NCBI GenBank assembly: GCA_027484655.1 | Contig: JAIXSM010000076.1 | Coordinates: forward strand, 1 to 64,000 | Source of the DNA: Hyphomicrobiales bacterium | GTDB taxonomy: Bacteria; Pseudomonadota; Alphaproteobacteria; Rhizobiales; Beijerinckiaceae | Length of the DNA stretch: 64,000 bases | Direction: 5' to 3' | In this document: piece after piece, positions 53,852 to 63,339 of the stretch | How the letters are laid out: the number at the start of each line of letters is the position of its first letter | How positions within the stretch are numbered: position 1 is the stretch's first letter | Position numbers and translations under genes: made by a program | Notes under the pieces: model-generated | What the model saw: only the letters and a program-made list of their open reading frames with translations | Databases searched by the model: none | Told to the model about the DNA's origin: nothing

Positions 53852-56800
53852 TTAGGCGCCCACGGTCCGATCAGCCTTGCGCACCAGAATGCGGCGCATG
53901 CGGCCCTCCAGCTCCACTTCTATCTCCTCGTCTTCGTGAGCGCCGAGGAGCGCGGCTCCCAGAGCCGAGGTCGCTGGAACAAAGCCGTTCGCCAGGTCGT
54001 CGCGGTCCTGTGTCAGCGTGATTGTAGCCTGTTGTTGGTCATCCAGATGTTGGATCACAAGCCGGTCGCCGATCTTGGCGCCGTCCGCCGGCGTCTCGGT
54101 CTCGCTCGCAGGCGCGGCGTCCAAGGTGTTTTTCACCGGAGCGCGCATGTGCAGTGTGTAAACTGTCGCGTTGCGGCCGTGTTCGCCGGGCTGGATGTCC
54201 ATCCGCTCCAGCGTTTCAAACAAGTCCGCCATGCATCCTTCCGGGTCGAGGATGTAGCTTGAGGCCCAGCAACGCCAGAACCGCCAGCCCACGCGTTCGA
54301 GAACGCGCTGTCGGCGCATATCTTCCGCCCAGCGTTCTGGCCCGTGGCCGCTGTCTCCGTCGCATTCCACGGCGAGCCTGCGCCCGGACGCGCCTTCCAC
54401 CACGAGATCGATGCGAAAGCCCGATGCGCCCACTTGCAGCGTCACATGGTAGCCCGCGCTCACAAGACGCCTGAAGACCTCACGCTCAAAGTCGGACTCG
54501 CACAAAGCCTCCAGATCGCCCTTTTGCGCGACGCCTCCCGCCATGGGGTCGCGAAAATGCCGGATCACGCGGGCTTTCAGGTCGTTGGGCTTCAGCTCTC
54601 CTTCCTCGACGGAACGCACGAGTACGAGCCTGTCTCTGGCCCGCGACATCGCGACGTTGAAACGCTGCTCGAACTGCGTCGCCGTTTGCGCTTGCTTGCT
54701 CGCAGGGTCGGCGATCATCGACAGGAAGATGACGTCGCGCTCATTGCCCTGAAACGTAGCGCTGTCGCCGCAGGCGATCTTGTGGCGACGGATCACATCG
54801 TCGCCGAGTTGATCGAGGATCATGTGATTGATGAGCGCGGCCTGCTTGGCGCCGATCAGTGAAACGACGCCGATGGTTCGCCAACGATCCTGCGCCTCGA
54901 CGCGGGCGAGCGCAGGATCGTTCACGAACGCGCGAATCTCGTCGACGATCACTTCCGCCTCGCGCCTGTTCTGGCGGTCGCCGCTCCGGCGTCCGTCTGG
55001 CACGTAGATGTCGATGAGCGGGGGATCGAGCCGTTCGCAGGCGGCGGGCACGCGCAAAGGCAGCAGCGGCTCGGGATAGAAATTCATGGAGAAGCGGATG
55101 ATTGGCTCCACGCACCGGAAATGCTCACGCAGCATCACCAGATTGCCGGGGAACATCACCTTGGCGAGTTCATAGAGCGACGTTCCCGGCAGCAGCAGGT
55201 TCTTGTGCGCATGGTCGCGCAGATAATTGTGCTCCAGCCGTTCGATCTTCGCGCTCTCGATGAAGGCCGCAGTGGGGCTGACCTGCCGGTCGTCGCCCAC
55301 CACGAGGATCTTCTTGCCTCGCAGCAAGGCGGGCGCTTCGCGGATGTCGGACTGCGAGGCCTCGTCCATGATGACGAGATCAAATGAGCCGAGTTCGCCC
55401 GGAAGCTGTTCGGCCACGCGCCATGTGGGCATGATCCAGCACGGGACGGAGCTGTAGCATTCCGCCATGGCGAGCTGCGCGTCGCGCCGGTTGCGCGCGG
55501 CGCCCTTGCCCGTTCCCCTGCCAGTGCGCCGGAGCGCCGCCGCGAACATGAGGAGCGCGCTACGCACGCTGGCGGTCATCGTGCGGCTGAGTTCATAGAA
55601 CGTGCGTTCCCGCACGACGCTCTCGAACATCTGCTGCACGTCCTGCTCGAGAGCGAGACGCTGGCGCGCCAATGCGCTCAGGCGCGCGCGGTCGTCGAGG
55701 CTTGCCAGCATCCCGCTGGCTGCGGCCCAGTCCCACGCCTCGCGCCAGTCGTCCGGGACGAGGCTGTCCCATGCGGAATCCGCGTGCTCAACGCGAAGGC
55801 GGCTCGCCCACAGCGGCGCCCCGGCGCACTCCAGAGCCGCCGTCACCTCGCGCACCACGTCGAGATGGGCTCGGAAGTGGTGCAGATCCTCTATCTGGGC
55901 GCGCAGCTTCGACCAGATGGACGCAATCTGCGCGCTGTCCAGATCCCCTCGCCCGAGCGCCTCGTAAAGCACCTCGATGGCGAGCTTGCCGACCTTGCCG
56001 CTGCCCTCGCCAAACATGGCCGCCAGACGCGCAACCTCCGTCCTCACGCCACCAAACTGAGCTGCGGCTGCGCCGTTGCGCAGGGCGGCCCCCAGTTCGC
56101 TCGCGGCGGCAGGATCAGCCCACAACGTCTGCCCCGTGGGGCCGCCTGGCGTGAGCGAGGGCAGGGTGCGCTCAAGCGCGGCGAGCGCTGCAGGCGCTTC
56201 ATGAACTACGGGATCAAGGCCTACCATCAGCTCCTGAAGATCGCGCGCCGACGAGACGGGCTGCGCGCCCAGCTCGTCACTCAGTGTTTTCCAGCGCACG
56301 CACAGCCCGCTCACCTGTTCGCGCCAGGCCAGAAAATCCAGCACCAGCGCCCATTCAGAGGCGTTCGCCGGAGGGCGTCCTTCAATACGGATCGCCTCGA
56401 TCACAGGCCGCAGGGTGCGTTCGCCAAACGACAGGAGGCCGAATGGCTTCTCGCCTCTGGCGAGCTTTACGAGAATGGGATACGCGCCCGCGGCTGCTGC
56501 GTCGAAAGTCTCCGGGATCTCCACGGGCATGGTCAGGAAACGCGGACGCTCGCGCAGGCAGACCCGCGCGTCGCCAGCGAATGCGTCCAGAGCGGCGAGC
56601 ACGCCGCCGTCGCCCGTGCGGGTTACGATCCGGTCCGCCAGCGCGGCCAGCCAGGGCGTCGCGCTGGCGGTCTCGCGAATGGCGCGCAGTCGCTCCAGCG
56701 CGACCGCTGCGGTCGTGGCCATATCGATCGCCGCGGGCGTTTCGATTTGCGCGGGCGGCGAGGAGCCGAGCGCCGCAGCGTCCTCAAACGTCTTGGCGCG

Positions 56801-58627
56801 CAGCAGGTTCTCATGCATTTGCGCGATCGTGGGGCCGTCTGGCAGTTCGTCGAGCCCCGGAGCCTCGCACTCCACATGTTCGAGACGAGCGCCAAGCGCG
56901 ATGCGCGCGGCGCGCAACCGCGCCATATCCTCGTCTGACGGCGCTGCTTCGGACGCCGATTGGGTCGGCCTGTCCTCGAACCAGGCGAAGGCGTCCGATG
57001 CGGATGCGACCCGCCTCGCGAGTTCCGCGGGCGTGAGGCCGTCCAGCGCTGGCGACAGCTGCGCAACGGCGCTCTGTTCAAGCGCAAGGTCGATGGCCGC
57101 AATCTGCCCCTGCAGACGCAACACCTTGGCCTCAAGATCCTGGATCAGTCGCGCCTGTTCAGCCGGCCGCACGCTTTCCACGACGGATTGCAGCATCCGG
57201 ACAGCGGCTTCGAGCTGCCGAAGGCCCGCCTGCTCGGTTGCGGTGATGCTGATCGCAAGGTCGCGCACGCCCTCGGGAAGCTGGTCACGGAGCACCGCCA
57301 ACGCCGGCTCCCCATGGGAGACGACCAGCACGCGACGACCGGTCGCCATGGCGTGGCAGATGATGTTGGAGATGGTGTGCGTCTTGCCCGTGCCCGGTGG
57401 GCCCTGAACAACTACGCCGTCCGATTTCTCAAGCCGGCGCACGATCTCGATCTGCTCGTCGTTAAAAGGCTTTGGAAAGAAAAGATCGAGGCAGGCATCA
57501 GTCCCGGGCTGGCCGTCCAAGTCGCTCGTGGCGCCGACGGAGGAGGGCAGCGGCGCCCATTCCTCTGTGCGCTCGGCGGCGGCGGGGCCCATCGCCAGCG
57601 CGCGCGCCGGACCTGGCAGGGATCCCGTCTCCTGCGCCCGCGCCACGGAGGCTTTCAGCCTCGCAATGTCGGCCAGCAAAAAATTGTCCGAGCGCCGGCG
57701 CGCGAACACCACCCAGCGATCAGTGACAGTCAGCCGATCCGCCGGGGCCGGCGGGGGCTGGTCCGGGTCGAGGGCTTTCTGGTCCGGCAGATAGACGCCG
57801 TCAGGGTCCAGCTGCGCCTGACAAGCGCGTAGCGCGGGCTCGAAGCTTTCGCGATTGAAGGGGCTCACGCCGTCTTCAGGCGGGGCTCCTGCGAGAGCGC
57901 GACGGGCGATGCTGTAGGCCAGAGGCGCGCCCTGCAGGCCGAGTTGGTCGTACGCCCTCAGGTTGATGTTGGCGGTCGCGGCGCGCGGGCGAACCTTGAT
58001 GGCCGCCCCGGCGCTCTCGTCAATCGCGACTTCCACAAGCCGCTCGACCAGCGGTAGATCGATCTCCGCGTCCGCTGTTTTCCATCGCGCAAGACCGACG
58101 CCCCAGACCAGCTCAAACGGCCTGTCGCCGCCGCCCAGTTCCGCCAGCTGCGCGGTCTCGAACAGCCGGTGATAGAGCTTGATGGCGCGACGGACCGGCC
58201 GTTCGCCGGCCGCCCAGGAGGCCCATTCCGCCTCGATCCACGCGGCGCATCGCGCGCCCAGATCGCCTTGATCCTCAATGCGCACACGAACGACAGGGGC
58301 TTTCGCGGGATCAGACGACAGCTCCAGCCAGTCCGCCAAATCCTCCGGCGGAGCCGGCGGCTCCGAGCGCTGCAGGCGCTCCACCTGCAGCCAGATTGGC
58401 CCGTCGTCGTCGGCGAGATCGAGGCTGACGCCCGGCAGCCCATGGAATTCATGCTGATGAAGGACGAGGGACTGCCCGGTGGGAAGCTTGTGCTCCGCGA
58501 GCTTCATGGCGTCGCGCTCATCGAGCCGCACCACCTGCTCGATGTACGTCAGCAACGCGTCAAGACGCTGCGCCGCGGTTTGAATGTTTTCCAAAAGAGA
58601 GTCCCGGCCGCGCCAAAAAGATCCCAA
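53852..58627 (-). CDS. superfamily-1 helicase fused to Vsr-like nuclease and GreA/GreB-C-like domain
   Basis: 1591 aa. After an N-terminal region of about 400 residues with no recognised domain come Walker A GPPGTGKTHTISNI (about 406-419), a roughly 680-residue insertion, Walker B VIMDEASQSD (about 1087) and motif VI NVAMSRARDRLVLV (about 1326): a UPF1-like SF1 helicase. A Vsr/DUF559-type nuclease (MTES_1575-like) follows, with RIDLV and AVECDGD at about 1404-1424. The last 70 residues (VIQHLDDQQQATITLTQDRD, then SALGAALLGAHEDEEIEV) resemble the GreA/GreB C-terminal domain. Helicase plus Vsr-like nuclease is typical of anti-phage or DNA-quality proteins, and the Gre-like tail is unusual. It lies beside tRNA-Gln. 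Confidence 0.88.
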   Translation of the reverse strand: MGSFWRGRDSLLENIQTAAQRLDALLTYIEQVVRLDERDAMKLAEHKLPTGQSLVLHQHEFHGLPGVSLDLADDDGPIWLQVERLQRSEPPAPPEDLADWLELSSDPAKAPVVRVRIEDQGDLGARCAAWIEAEWASWAAGERPVRRAIKLYHRLFETAQLAELGGGDRPFELVWGVGLARWKTADAEIDLPLVERLVEVAIDESAGAAIKVRPRAATANINLRAYDQLGLQGAPLAYSIARRALAGAPPEDGVSPFNRESFEPALRACQAQLDPDGVYLPDQKALDPDQPPPAPADRLTVTDRWVVFARRRSDNFLLADIARLKASVARAQETGSLPGPARALAMGPAAAERTEEWAPLPSSVGATSDLDGQPGTDACLDLFFPKPFNDEQIEIVRRLEKSDGVVVQGPPGTGKTHTISNIICHAMATGRRVLVVSHGEPALAVLRDQLPEGVRDLAISITATEQAGLRQLEAAVRMLQSVVESVRPAEQARLIQDLEAKVLRLQGQIAAIDLALEQSAVAQLSPALDGLTPAELARRVASASDAFAWFEDRPTQSASEAAPSDEDMARLRAARIALGARLEHVECEAPGLDELPDGPTIAQMHENLLRAKTFEDAAALGSSPPAQIETPAAIDMATTAAVALERLRAIRETASATPWLAALADRIVTRTGDGGVLAALDAFAGDARVCLRERPRFLTMPVEIPETFDAAAAGAYPILVKLARGEKPFGLLSFGERTLRPVIEAIRIEGRPPANASEWALVLDFLAWREQVSGLCVRWKTLSDELGAQPVSSARDLQELMVGLDPVVHEAPAALAALERTLPSLTPGGPTGQTLWADPAAASELGAALRNGAAAAQFGGVRTEVARLAAMFGEGSGKVGKLAIEVLYEALGRGDLDSAQIASIWSKLRAQIEDLHHFRAHLDVVREVTAALECAGAPLWASRLRVEHADSAWDSLVPDDWREAWDWAAASGMLASLDDRARLSALARQRLALEQDVQQMFESVVRERTFYELSRTMTASVRSALLMFAAALRRTGRGTGKGAARNRRDAQLAMAECYSSVPCWIMPTWRVAEQLPGELGSFDLVIMDEASQSDIREAPALLRGKKILVVGDDRQVSPTAAFIESAKIERLEHNYLRDHAHKNLLLPGTSLYELAKVMFPGNLVMLREHFRCVEPIIRFSMNFYPEPLLPLRVPAACERLDPPLIDIYVPDGRRSGDRQNRREAEVIVDEIRAFVNDPALARVEAQDRWRTIGVVSLIGAKQAALINHMILDQLGDDVIRRHKIACGDSATFQGNERDVIFLSMIADPASKQAQTATQFEQRFNVAMSRARDRLVLVRSVEEGELKPNDLKARVIRHFRDPMAGGVAQKGDLEALCESDFEREVFRRLVSAGYHVTLQVGASGFRIDLVVEGASGRRLAVECDGDSGHGPERWAEDMRRQRVLERVGWRFWRCWASSYILDPEGCMADLFETLERMDIQPGEHGRNATVYTLHMRAPVKNTLDAAPASETETPADGAKIGDRLVIQHLDDQQQATITLTQDRDDLANGFVPATSALGAALLGAHEDEEIEVELEGRMRRILVRKADRTVGA

Positions 58628-58812
58628 ACGTAGCCGTCAAATCACCCGCGCCGTTTCGAAACGTCAAGCGTAGCTGCTGGTAACCGCGATCAGGCACCTG
58701 ATTTCTTGTTGAAAATGTTAATTTGAGACTTGGCTATACTGTATCGCCGGAGCTGCTTGTCAAGGCTAAGCTTCAAGCTTGGCTTGTTGCAAGCTTCCCG
58801 TTTGTGAGTGGC

Positions 58813-58887
58813 TGGCTGGGGCGGGAGGATTCGAACCTCCGTATGGCGGAATCAAAATCCGCTGCCTTACCGCTTGGCGACGCCCCA
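58813..58887 (-). tRNA. tRNA-Gln (TTG anticodon)
   Basis: On the minus strand: acceptor TGGGGCG/CGCCCCA with CCA encoded, a D-arm with AAGCGG, the anticodon stem GCGGA with loop TTTTGAT (anticodon TTG) and T-arm GGAGGTTCGAATCCTCC. Normal tRNA-Gln. It lies between the helicase-nuclease gene and tRNA-Pro. Confidence 0.95.
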
Positions 58888-59033
58888 ACGCGGGGCGGAC
58901 CATAATCGCAGGGGGCCGCCGCCGCAACTGCGATGGCGTCGTCTCCACCGCATGAAATTCGCTTGTCGAGACCGGGCCGTCTCGCTATAAGGCGGGCGTT
59001 CCGGGCCGCTGTAACGCGGCGCGCCCGGTGGTT

Positions 59034-59110
59034 CGGAGTGTAGCGCAGCCTGGTAGCGCACCTGCTTCGGGAGCAGGGGGTCGGAGGTTCGAATCCTCTC
59101 ACTCCGACCA
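59034..59110 (+). tRNA. tRNA-Pro (CGG anticodon)
   Basis: CGGAGTG/CACTCCG acceptor, discriminator A and CCA. The D-arm has GCGCAGCCTGGTAGCGC, the anticodon loop is TTCGGGA (anticodon CGG) and the T-arm is TCGGAGGTTCGAATCCTCT. 77 nt. Confidence 0.96.
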
Positions 59111-59234
59111 TTTATTCTCAGTCATCCAATCATCCGGACAGACTTCGCGCCCCTCAACTGGGCGCCGGCCATGCTGGGCCGTCGCGCGCCCGTGGGCGCC
59201 GGCTTGACGGCCCGCTGCTCACGGCTCCTGCCTC

Positions 59235-59981
59235 TCACGCGAACGCGTTCCAGATCAGGCGCAGCGCCAGTGCGGTGAGCCCGATCTTGAGAATCAGGCG
59301 GAACCGCTGCTCGCTGGTGCGCGCCAGCGCAATCTCTCCCAGCCAGTTGCCGACAGCCCCGGCGGCGATCATCGCGGCGATGAGCGGCGCATAATCCCAG
59401 ATCGAAAAGCCGATGGCGGTGAACGCCCCCAGCTTCAGGATGTGCACCAGCATCATCAGCGCGCCCAGGGTGGCGGCGTGGTTGCGCCGGTCTGGCGCCA
59501 TGCTGGCCACGAACGGCGCGACAAGGGTTCCAGTGGCGCTGACGAACACGCCGAGAAACGTGGCGCCGAACCCCACAAAGGCGAACCGCCCGCGCTCCGC
59601 GCCGAGGCGGCCGAGTTTCGGCAGCCATGTGACGATGAGAATGAACACCCCGAGAATCCCCATGAGGAGGCTTGGCGGGAGCGCCACGAAGGATTTGGCG
59701 CCCACTATTGCCCCCACCGCGGCGCCGGCGAAAAAGGGGGCCACCGTCCCCCGCATCACCCAGCGCCACATGAGGAGCGTCCGGGTGAAACCCTGGCCGA
59801 GTTGCACGACCGTATGCACCGGCACCACGACTGTGGCCGGCATCACGCTCGCCATGAGCGCAAGCAGGATCAGGCCGCCCGCTGTGCCGGTGAAGACGCC
59901 CAGAAACGCCGTTGCGAATGAGGCGAACGTCAGTCCGCCAAACAGGAGCGGACCCATGTCCGCAGGCAAGATGAGATCCAT
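59235..59981 (-). CDS. TauE/SafE-family sulfite exporter-like membrane protein
   Basis: 248 aa from ATG 59981 (GGGTGGA upstream; the frame is open to 60038). Hydrophobic segments indicate about seven to eight transmembrane helices in two repeats, with GVFTGTAGGLILLALMASVM and GVFVSATGTLVAPFVASMAP as the paired family motifs. The family exports sulfite, sulfonates or organic anions. It could relate to the sulfur metabolism genes at 9.6-14.4 kb but is 45 kb away. Confidence 0.88.
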   Translation of the reverse strand: MDLILPADMGPLLFGGLTFASFATAFLGVFTGTAGGLILLALMASVMPATVVVPVHTVVQLGQGFTRTLLMWRWVMRGTVAPFFAGAAVGAIVGAKSFVALPPSLLMGILGVFILIVTWLPKLGRLGAERGRFAFVGFGATFLGVFVSATGTLVAPFVASMAPDRRNHAATLGALMMLVHILKLGAFTAIGFSIWDYAPLIAAMIAAGAVGNWLGEIALARTSEQRFRLILKIGLTALALRLIWNAFA

Positions 59982-60211
59982 TTCCACCCCGCAGCGCCGC
60001 AGGCGCCGCCTTTCGTTTTTGGACGGCGTCGCCGTCAATGTTGTGCGCGACTCGGAACACGCAGCAGCGCCCTGAATACAGGGCCGGCGCGGGCAGTGCG
60101 AGCCGGCGTGTGAGGGCAGCCTGACGATAGCGGCGTGCGAAAGTCCTTGCCGATCCCCCGGATCGCCTTAAGGTCAAGATGAAGCTTTGTTGAGTTCCCG
60201 GCAGGTGTAGT

Positions 60212-60982
60212 GTGGCGCGCTTGTGCCCGGCAGCGGCTCTTCTCATTGCGCTCGCCATGCTTTCGCCGGCACGAGCGCTTGCCGACGCTTTTTTTGAAAA
60301 GCCGGGCGGCGGCAAGGTGATCGTGGGCGGCGTGTTCGAGGTTGGCGGCGGCGGGACGGCCAACGGTTGGCTGGCGCCCGTCTCCGCTTACAGGGGGGTC
60401 GGCCTATCCACCCACGCGGAGTATGGCCTGACCAAGTCCCTGACCCTTCTGGCCCGCACCGAGAGCGGCTCATCGTGGCTTGGCGACCGGGACGCCCGCG
60501 GCGCTGGCGCCATCGGAGTGAGGGGTCTGCTTTTCGACGCAGGGGCCTTGCAGGTGGCGGCGCAGGCGCTCGCCAGCGTTGGGGCGGGGCTTGATCGCCT
60601 GCCGCTGGGCCGTCACGGATCCGGGTTCGCTCTCGATGCCCGGCTCGCCGCCGTGACGACATTCAAGGCAGCCCAGTCGCCGGCATTCTTCATGGTTTCC
60701 GCGGGCCTGCGCGTGGCGGAGGGGGAGGCTGCCGGCGGGAGACTTGATGCGACGCTCGGCTTTCGGCCATTCGCATCGCTTCTCCTGCTTGCGCAGGTCT
60801 TTGGACGGCTTGATGACGATCCCGCGTTGTCGCGACGGGTGGGCATGTTCCGGGTGCAGGCGAGCGCCATCACCGACCTCACCCCGGAGTGGAGCGTGCA
60901 GGCGGGCGTCTTCGCCGGTCTTCCGACCAACCGGACGGGCCGCGAACGCGGCCTCGTCGCGGCAGTCATTCGACGGTTTTAA
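60212..60982 (+). CDS. putative outer-membrane or secreted beta-rich protein
   Basis: 256 aa from GTG 60212 with a signal peptide (to about ALADA). The mature part alternates hydrophobic and polar residues with many Gly, in strands such as GKVIVGGVFEVGG and LTLLARTESGSSW, and ends in ...AAVIRRF with a C-terminal Phe, a hallmark of outer-membrane barrels. Not recognised beyond this. A dispersed repeat begins at the stop codon. Confidence 0.75.
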   Translation: MARLCPAAALLIALAMLSPARALADAFFEKPGGGKVIVGGVFEVGGGGTANGWLAPVSAYRGVGLSTHAEYGLTKSLTLLARTESGSSWLGDRDARGAGAIGVRGLLFDAGALQVAAQALASVGAGLDRLPLGRHGSGFALDARLAAVTTFKAAQSPAFFMVSAGLRVAEGEAAGGRLDATLGFRPFASLLLLAQVFGRLDDDPALSRRVGMFRVQASAITDLTPEWSVQAGVFAGLPTNRTGRERGLVAAVIRRF

Positions 60983-61084
60983 AGCATTTTCCGTCCAAGT
61001 GGATGCCGGTTGGACGCAAGAAAATGCGGGAAGACAAGAAGCTGGAGCGGACGACCTGATGCAATCAGGTCGGTTCCCGCTCCA
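60983..61084. repeat. Hyphomicrobiales-type dispersed intergenic repeat, copy 2
   Basis: Same 102-bp element as 6547-6648 with about 11 substitutions, placed directly after the stop of the preceding gene, as copy 1 is. Confidence 0.8.
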
Positions 61085-61107
61085 GCGCAGCGATCGGCTT
61101 GGCTGAG

Positions 61108-61200
61108 CCGATCCTCGCTCCGCTCCGGTCGGATTGCGGCTTGGCTCTTTCAGCTACCGCGCAATCTGGCCGATCCTCGCTCCGCTCCGGTCGGATTGCG
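61108..61200 (+). repeat. pair of 31-bp direct repeats
   Basis: CCGATCCTCGCTCCGCTCCG plus 11 further identical bases at 61108-61138 and again at 61170-61200. Both lie between dispersed repeat copy 2 and the KAP NTPase stop at 61203. Confidence 0.85.
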
Positions 61201-61202
61201 CT

Positions 61203-63137
61203 TCAGCGCACCGCCAGCGAGTGGGCTGCGGCGATGGCGCTCGCCTCACGGAGTTGTTTCGTTTTGAGCCCGCCGGCCTCCCGCGCCTGGGCGGCCGCCA
61301 GCGCATCGGCGATGCGCGGGGGCTGGCCCGCAGGTTCAAAAGCGGCGTCTGCGTCGGCGCTTTCCAGCGCCTTTGCGATGCTCGCGCGCTCATCGTCCGT
61401 TCCGCCGATGTCGAGCGCGAGCGCGAACGCAAGCGCTGGCCAACTCGCGGCCCGCGTCCGGGCGAGGCGGTAAACGGTGATAAACTGCGCCACGGCGCCA
61501 GGGCTGCGCCCGGCGAGCGGCGCGAGTTTTTGAAGCAGCTCTGTTTCCTCGGCGCTGACCGGCTGATCCCAGATCGACGTCTTGGCGTCGTGATCGGCCG
61601 TGGCCGCCGCCGCCTCCCGTGGTGCGAGCAGCCTGCGCACGAGATGCGCGTAGTCCTTGCTGGAGGCAGCGTCTATGCGCACGCCAATCTGCGCGCGACG
61701 CGCAAGCCGGCTGGCGCCGTCCGGACCCCAGCCTTGCGCCAGTCGCTCCGCATCCGCCGCAAACACGACGATGAACGGCGATCGGGCCAGCAGAAGCGCC
61801 GCTTCATCAAGGAAAGCCGCGGCCTTGGCGGGGCTGAGCGCATCCAGGTCATCAATGGCGACAATCACCCGATCCGGCCCGGCTCCCCGGGCGGCCTCCT
61901 GCGCCACCGTCTGGAGGAAACGCCTCGCCTGCCTGCGCGCCTCGCTTTCCGCAACCTCGAACGGCGACGCATCGTCGTGGCGGTGGACCGAGCCGCCGGA
62001 CGCGGCGCGCCGCTCCGCTTCCTCGGTGCGTCGGGCCTGGGCGTCCGCTTGCGCCGCAAGATCGTCAACGAGGCGGGTCTGGTTGCCGATCATCGAGTCA
62101 ATCTCACGCTGGCCCGCCTCTGTGTCGGCCTCCAGCAGCGCGACCCCGCGCAACAGCGGCGAGACGAAGCGACTGGCCCGCCAGATGTTCAGCACGACGC
62201 ACCCCAGCGCCGCCCACATGGACAGGGTTCGCAACCCGGAAAGCACGCCAATCTGCGCTCGTAGCCAGGCGGCTGTGCTCTGGCCCAATTCGCCCTGTTC
62301 CCCGATCCAGCCGATCCATGCGCCGCGCGTGTCATTCGCCAGTCCCAGCGCCCACGCGATGAGGACCAGCACGACGGCGAGGACCAGCAGCCGCGCCTGC
62401 CCGCGGAAGGCCCACATGGCGTGCAGGAAGGCGCCAGCGCGGCCTGCGAGGCTGCGGTTGTCCGACACGTCCCGGACGAGATCCTTGTACGTGGCGACCG
62501 GATCGCCAGACTCGAAGCCGAACGCGCGCAGGCGGCTCTCGATCCGCCCCCGGTTCGCCCGCGCCCACGAATCGATCCGTGAGCCGCCCGCCTGGTAGAG
62601 CACGGTCTCCGCAAGGCGCGCCCGGCGCCCGGAAAGCTCCCGCAGGGTCTGGCGCTCTCCGTCGAGGCGCCGCCGCAACTCGATCAGTCGCTCGCTGGCG
62701 ACCCGCACCGCGTCAACGGGATCGGCCCCCGACGCGACCGCCTCTTCCGCCAGAGCCGCATTGTTGCCCCCTGTGGCGCGCATCGCCTCGTAGACGCCTG
62801 CGGCCAGTGTTACTGCCGGCTCGGCGCCGGCGCTGGCGTCCACGCGTGCGATGACCACGTTCGGCGCGAAGGGCGAATCCGGGCCTGCGGAGCGCGAGAA
62901 CGCCTGCGCGAAGTCAAGCAAACGGCCGAGCGCGAAACTCTTTCCGGAGCCGGCGGGCCCGAGCAGGGCCATGGTCAGCGGATTGTTTTCCGACCGGTGC
63001 GCGGCAAGTTCCGCGAGCCCGCGAACGGCCGCGTCAAAGCCAAGCGCATCCGTCGATTCGGGAGTGGTCCTCACCTCGGCCGGGGCGGACGCGGGAACCG
63101 GTTCAACGTCTTGAACAAGCGTGCTGGTTTCGGTCAA
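61203..63137 (-). CDS. KAP-family P-loop NTPase with two membrane segments
   Basis: 644 aa. Walker A GPAGSGKSFALGRL (about 62-75). Membrane segments lie at about 246-268 (LLVLAVVLVLIAWALGLA) and 306-320. The second half has VIVAIDDLDALSPAKAAAFL (Walker B, about 423) and the VVFAADAERLAQGWG stretch, typical of KAP NTPases, where the transmembrane pair is inserted between the Walker motifs. The family is associated with membrane scaffolds and some phage-defence loci. No obvious partner gene is adjacent. The ATG at 63137 has GGAGGGAAG nearby upstream. Confidence 0.88.
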   Translation of the reverse strand: MTETSTLVQDVEPVPASAPAEVRTTPESTDALGFDAAVRGLAELAAHRSENNPLTMALLGPAGSGKSFALGRLLDFAQAFSRSAGPDSPFAPNVVIARVDASAGAEPAVTLAAGVYEAMRATGGNNAALAEEAVASGADPVDAVRVASERLIELRRRLDGERQTLRELSGRRARLAETVLYQAGGSRIDSWARANRGRIESRLRAFGFESGDPVATYKDLVRDVSDNRSLAGRAGAFLHAMWAFRGQARLLVLAVVLVLIAWALGLANDTRGAWIGWIGEQGELGQSTAAWLRAQIGVLSGLRTLSMWAALGCVVLNIWRASRFVSPLLRGVALLEADTEAGQREIDSMIGNQTRLVDDLAAQADAQARRTEEAERRAASGGSVHRHDDASPFEVAESEARRQARRFLQTVAQEAARGAGPDRVIVAIDDLDALSPAKAAAFLDEAALLLARSPFIVVFAADAERLAQGWGPDGASRLARRAQIGVRIDAASSKDYAHLVRRLLAPREAAAATADHDAKTSIWDQPVSAEETELLQKLAPLAGRSPGAVAQFITVYRLARTRAASWPALAFALALDIGGTDDERASIAKALESADADAAFEPAGQPPRIADALAAAQAREAGGLKTKQLREASAIAAAHSLAVR

Positions 63138-63339
63138 GCTTCCCTCCGGGCGGGGCGTCAGCGCTCATTGGCTTGAAGCTTATCACGGCGGCCCTCGCCG
63201 GCACAAAATCGGTCTCGAAAAGGGTTAAACGCAAACCCGAGCTTGCCAGACGCCTCGCGTGGCTGGATTTTTGCGTCATCGGTTCAGAGCCATTCAGCAG
63301 AACCAAGCAGCAGAACCATCCAGAATGAGACCGCCATCC

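Noticed and set aside
61134-62598. Plus-strand frames over the KAP NTPase
   Set aside because: Antisense to a gene with intact Walker A and B motifs. Arg/Ser-rich shadow translations.
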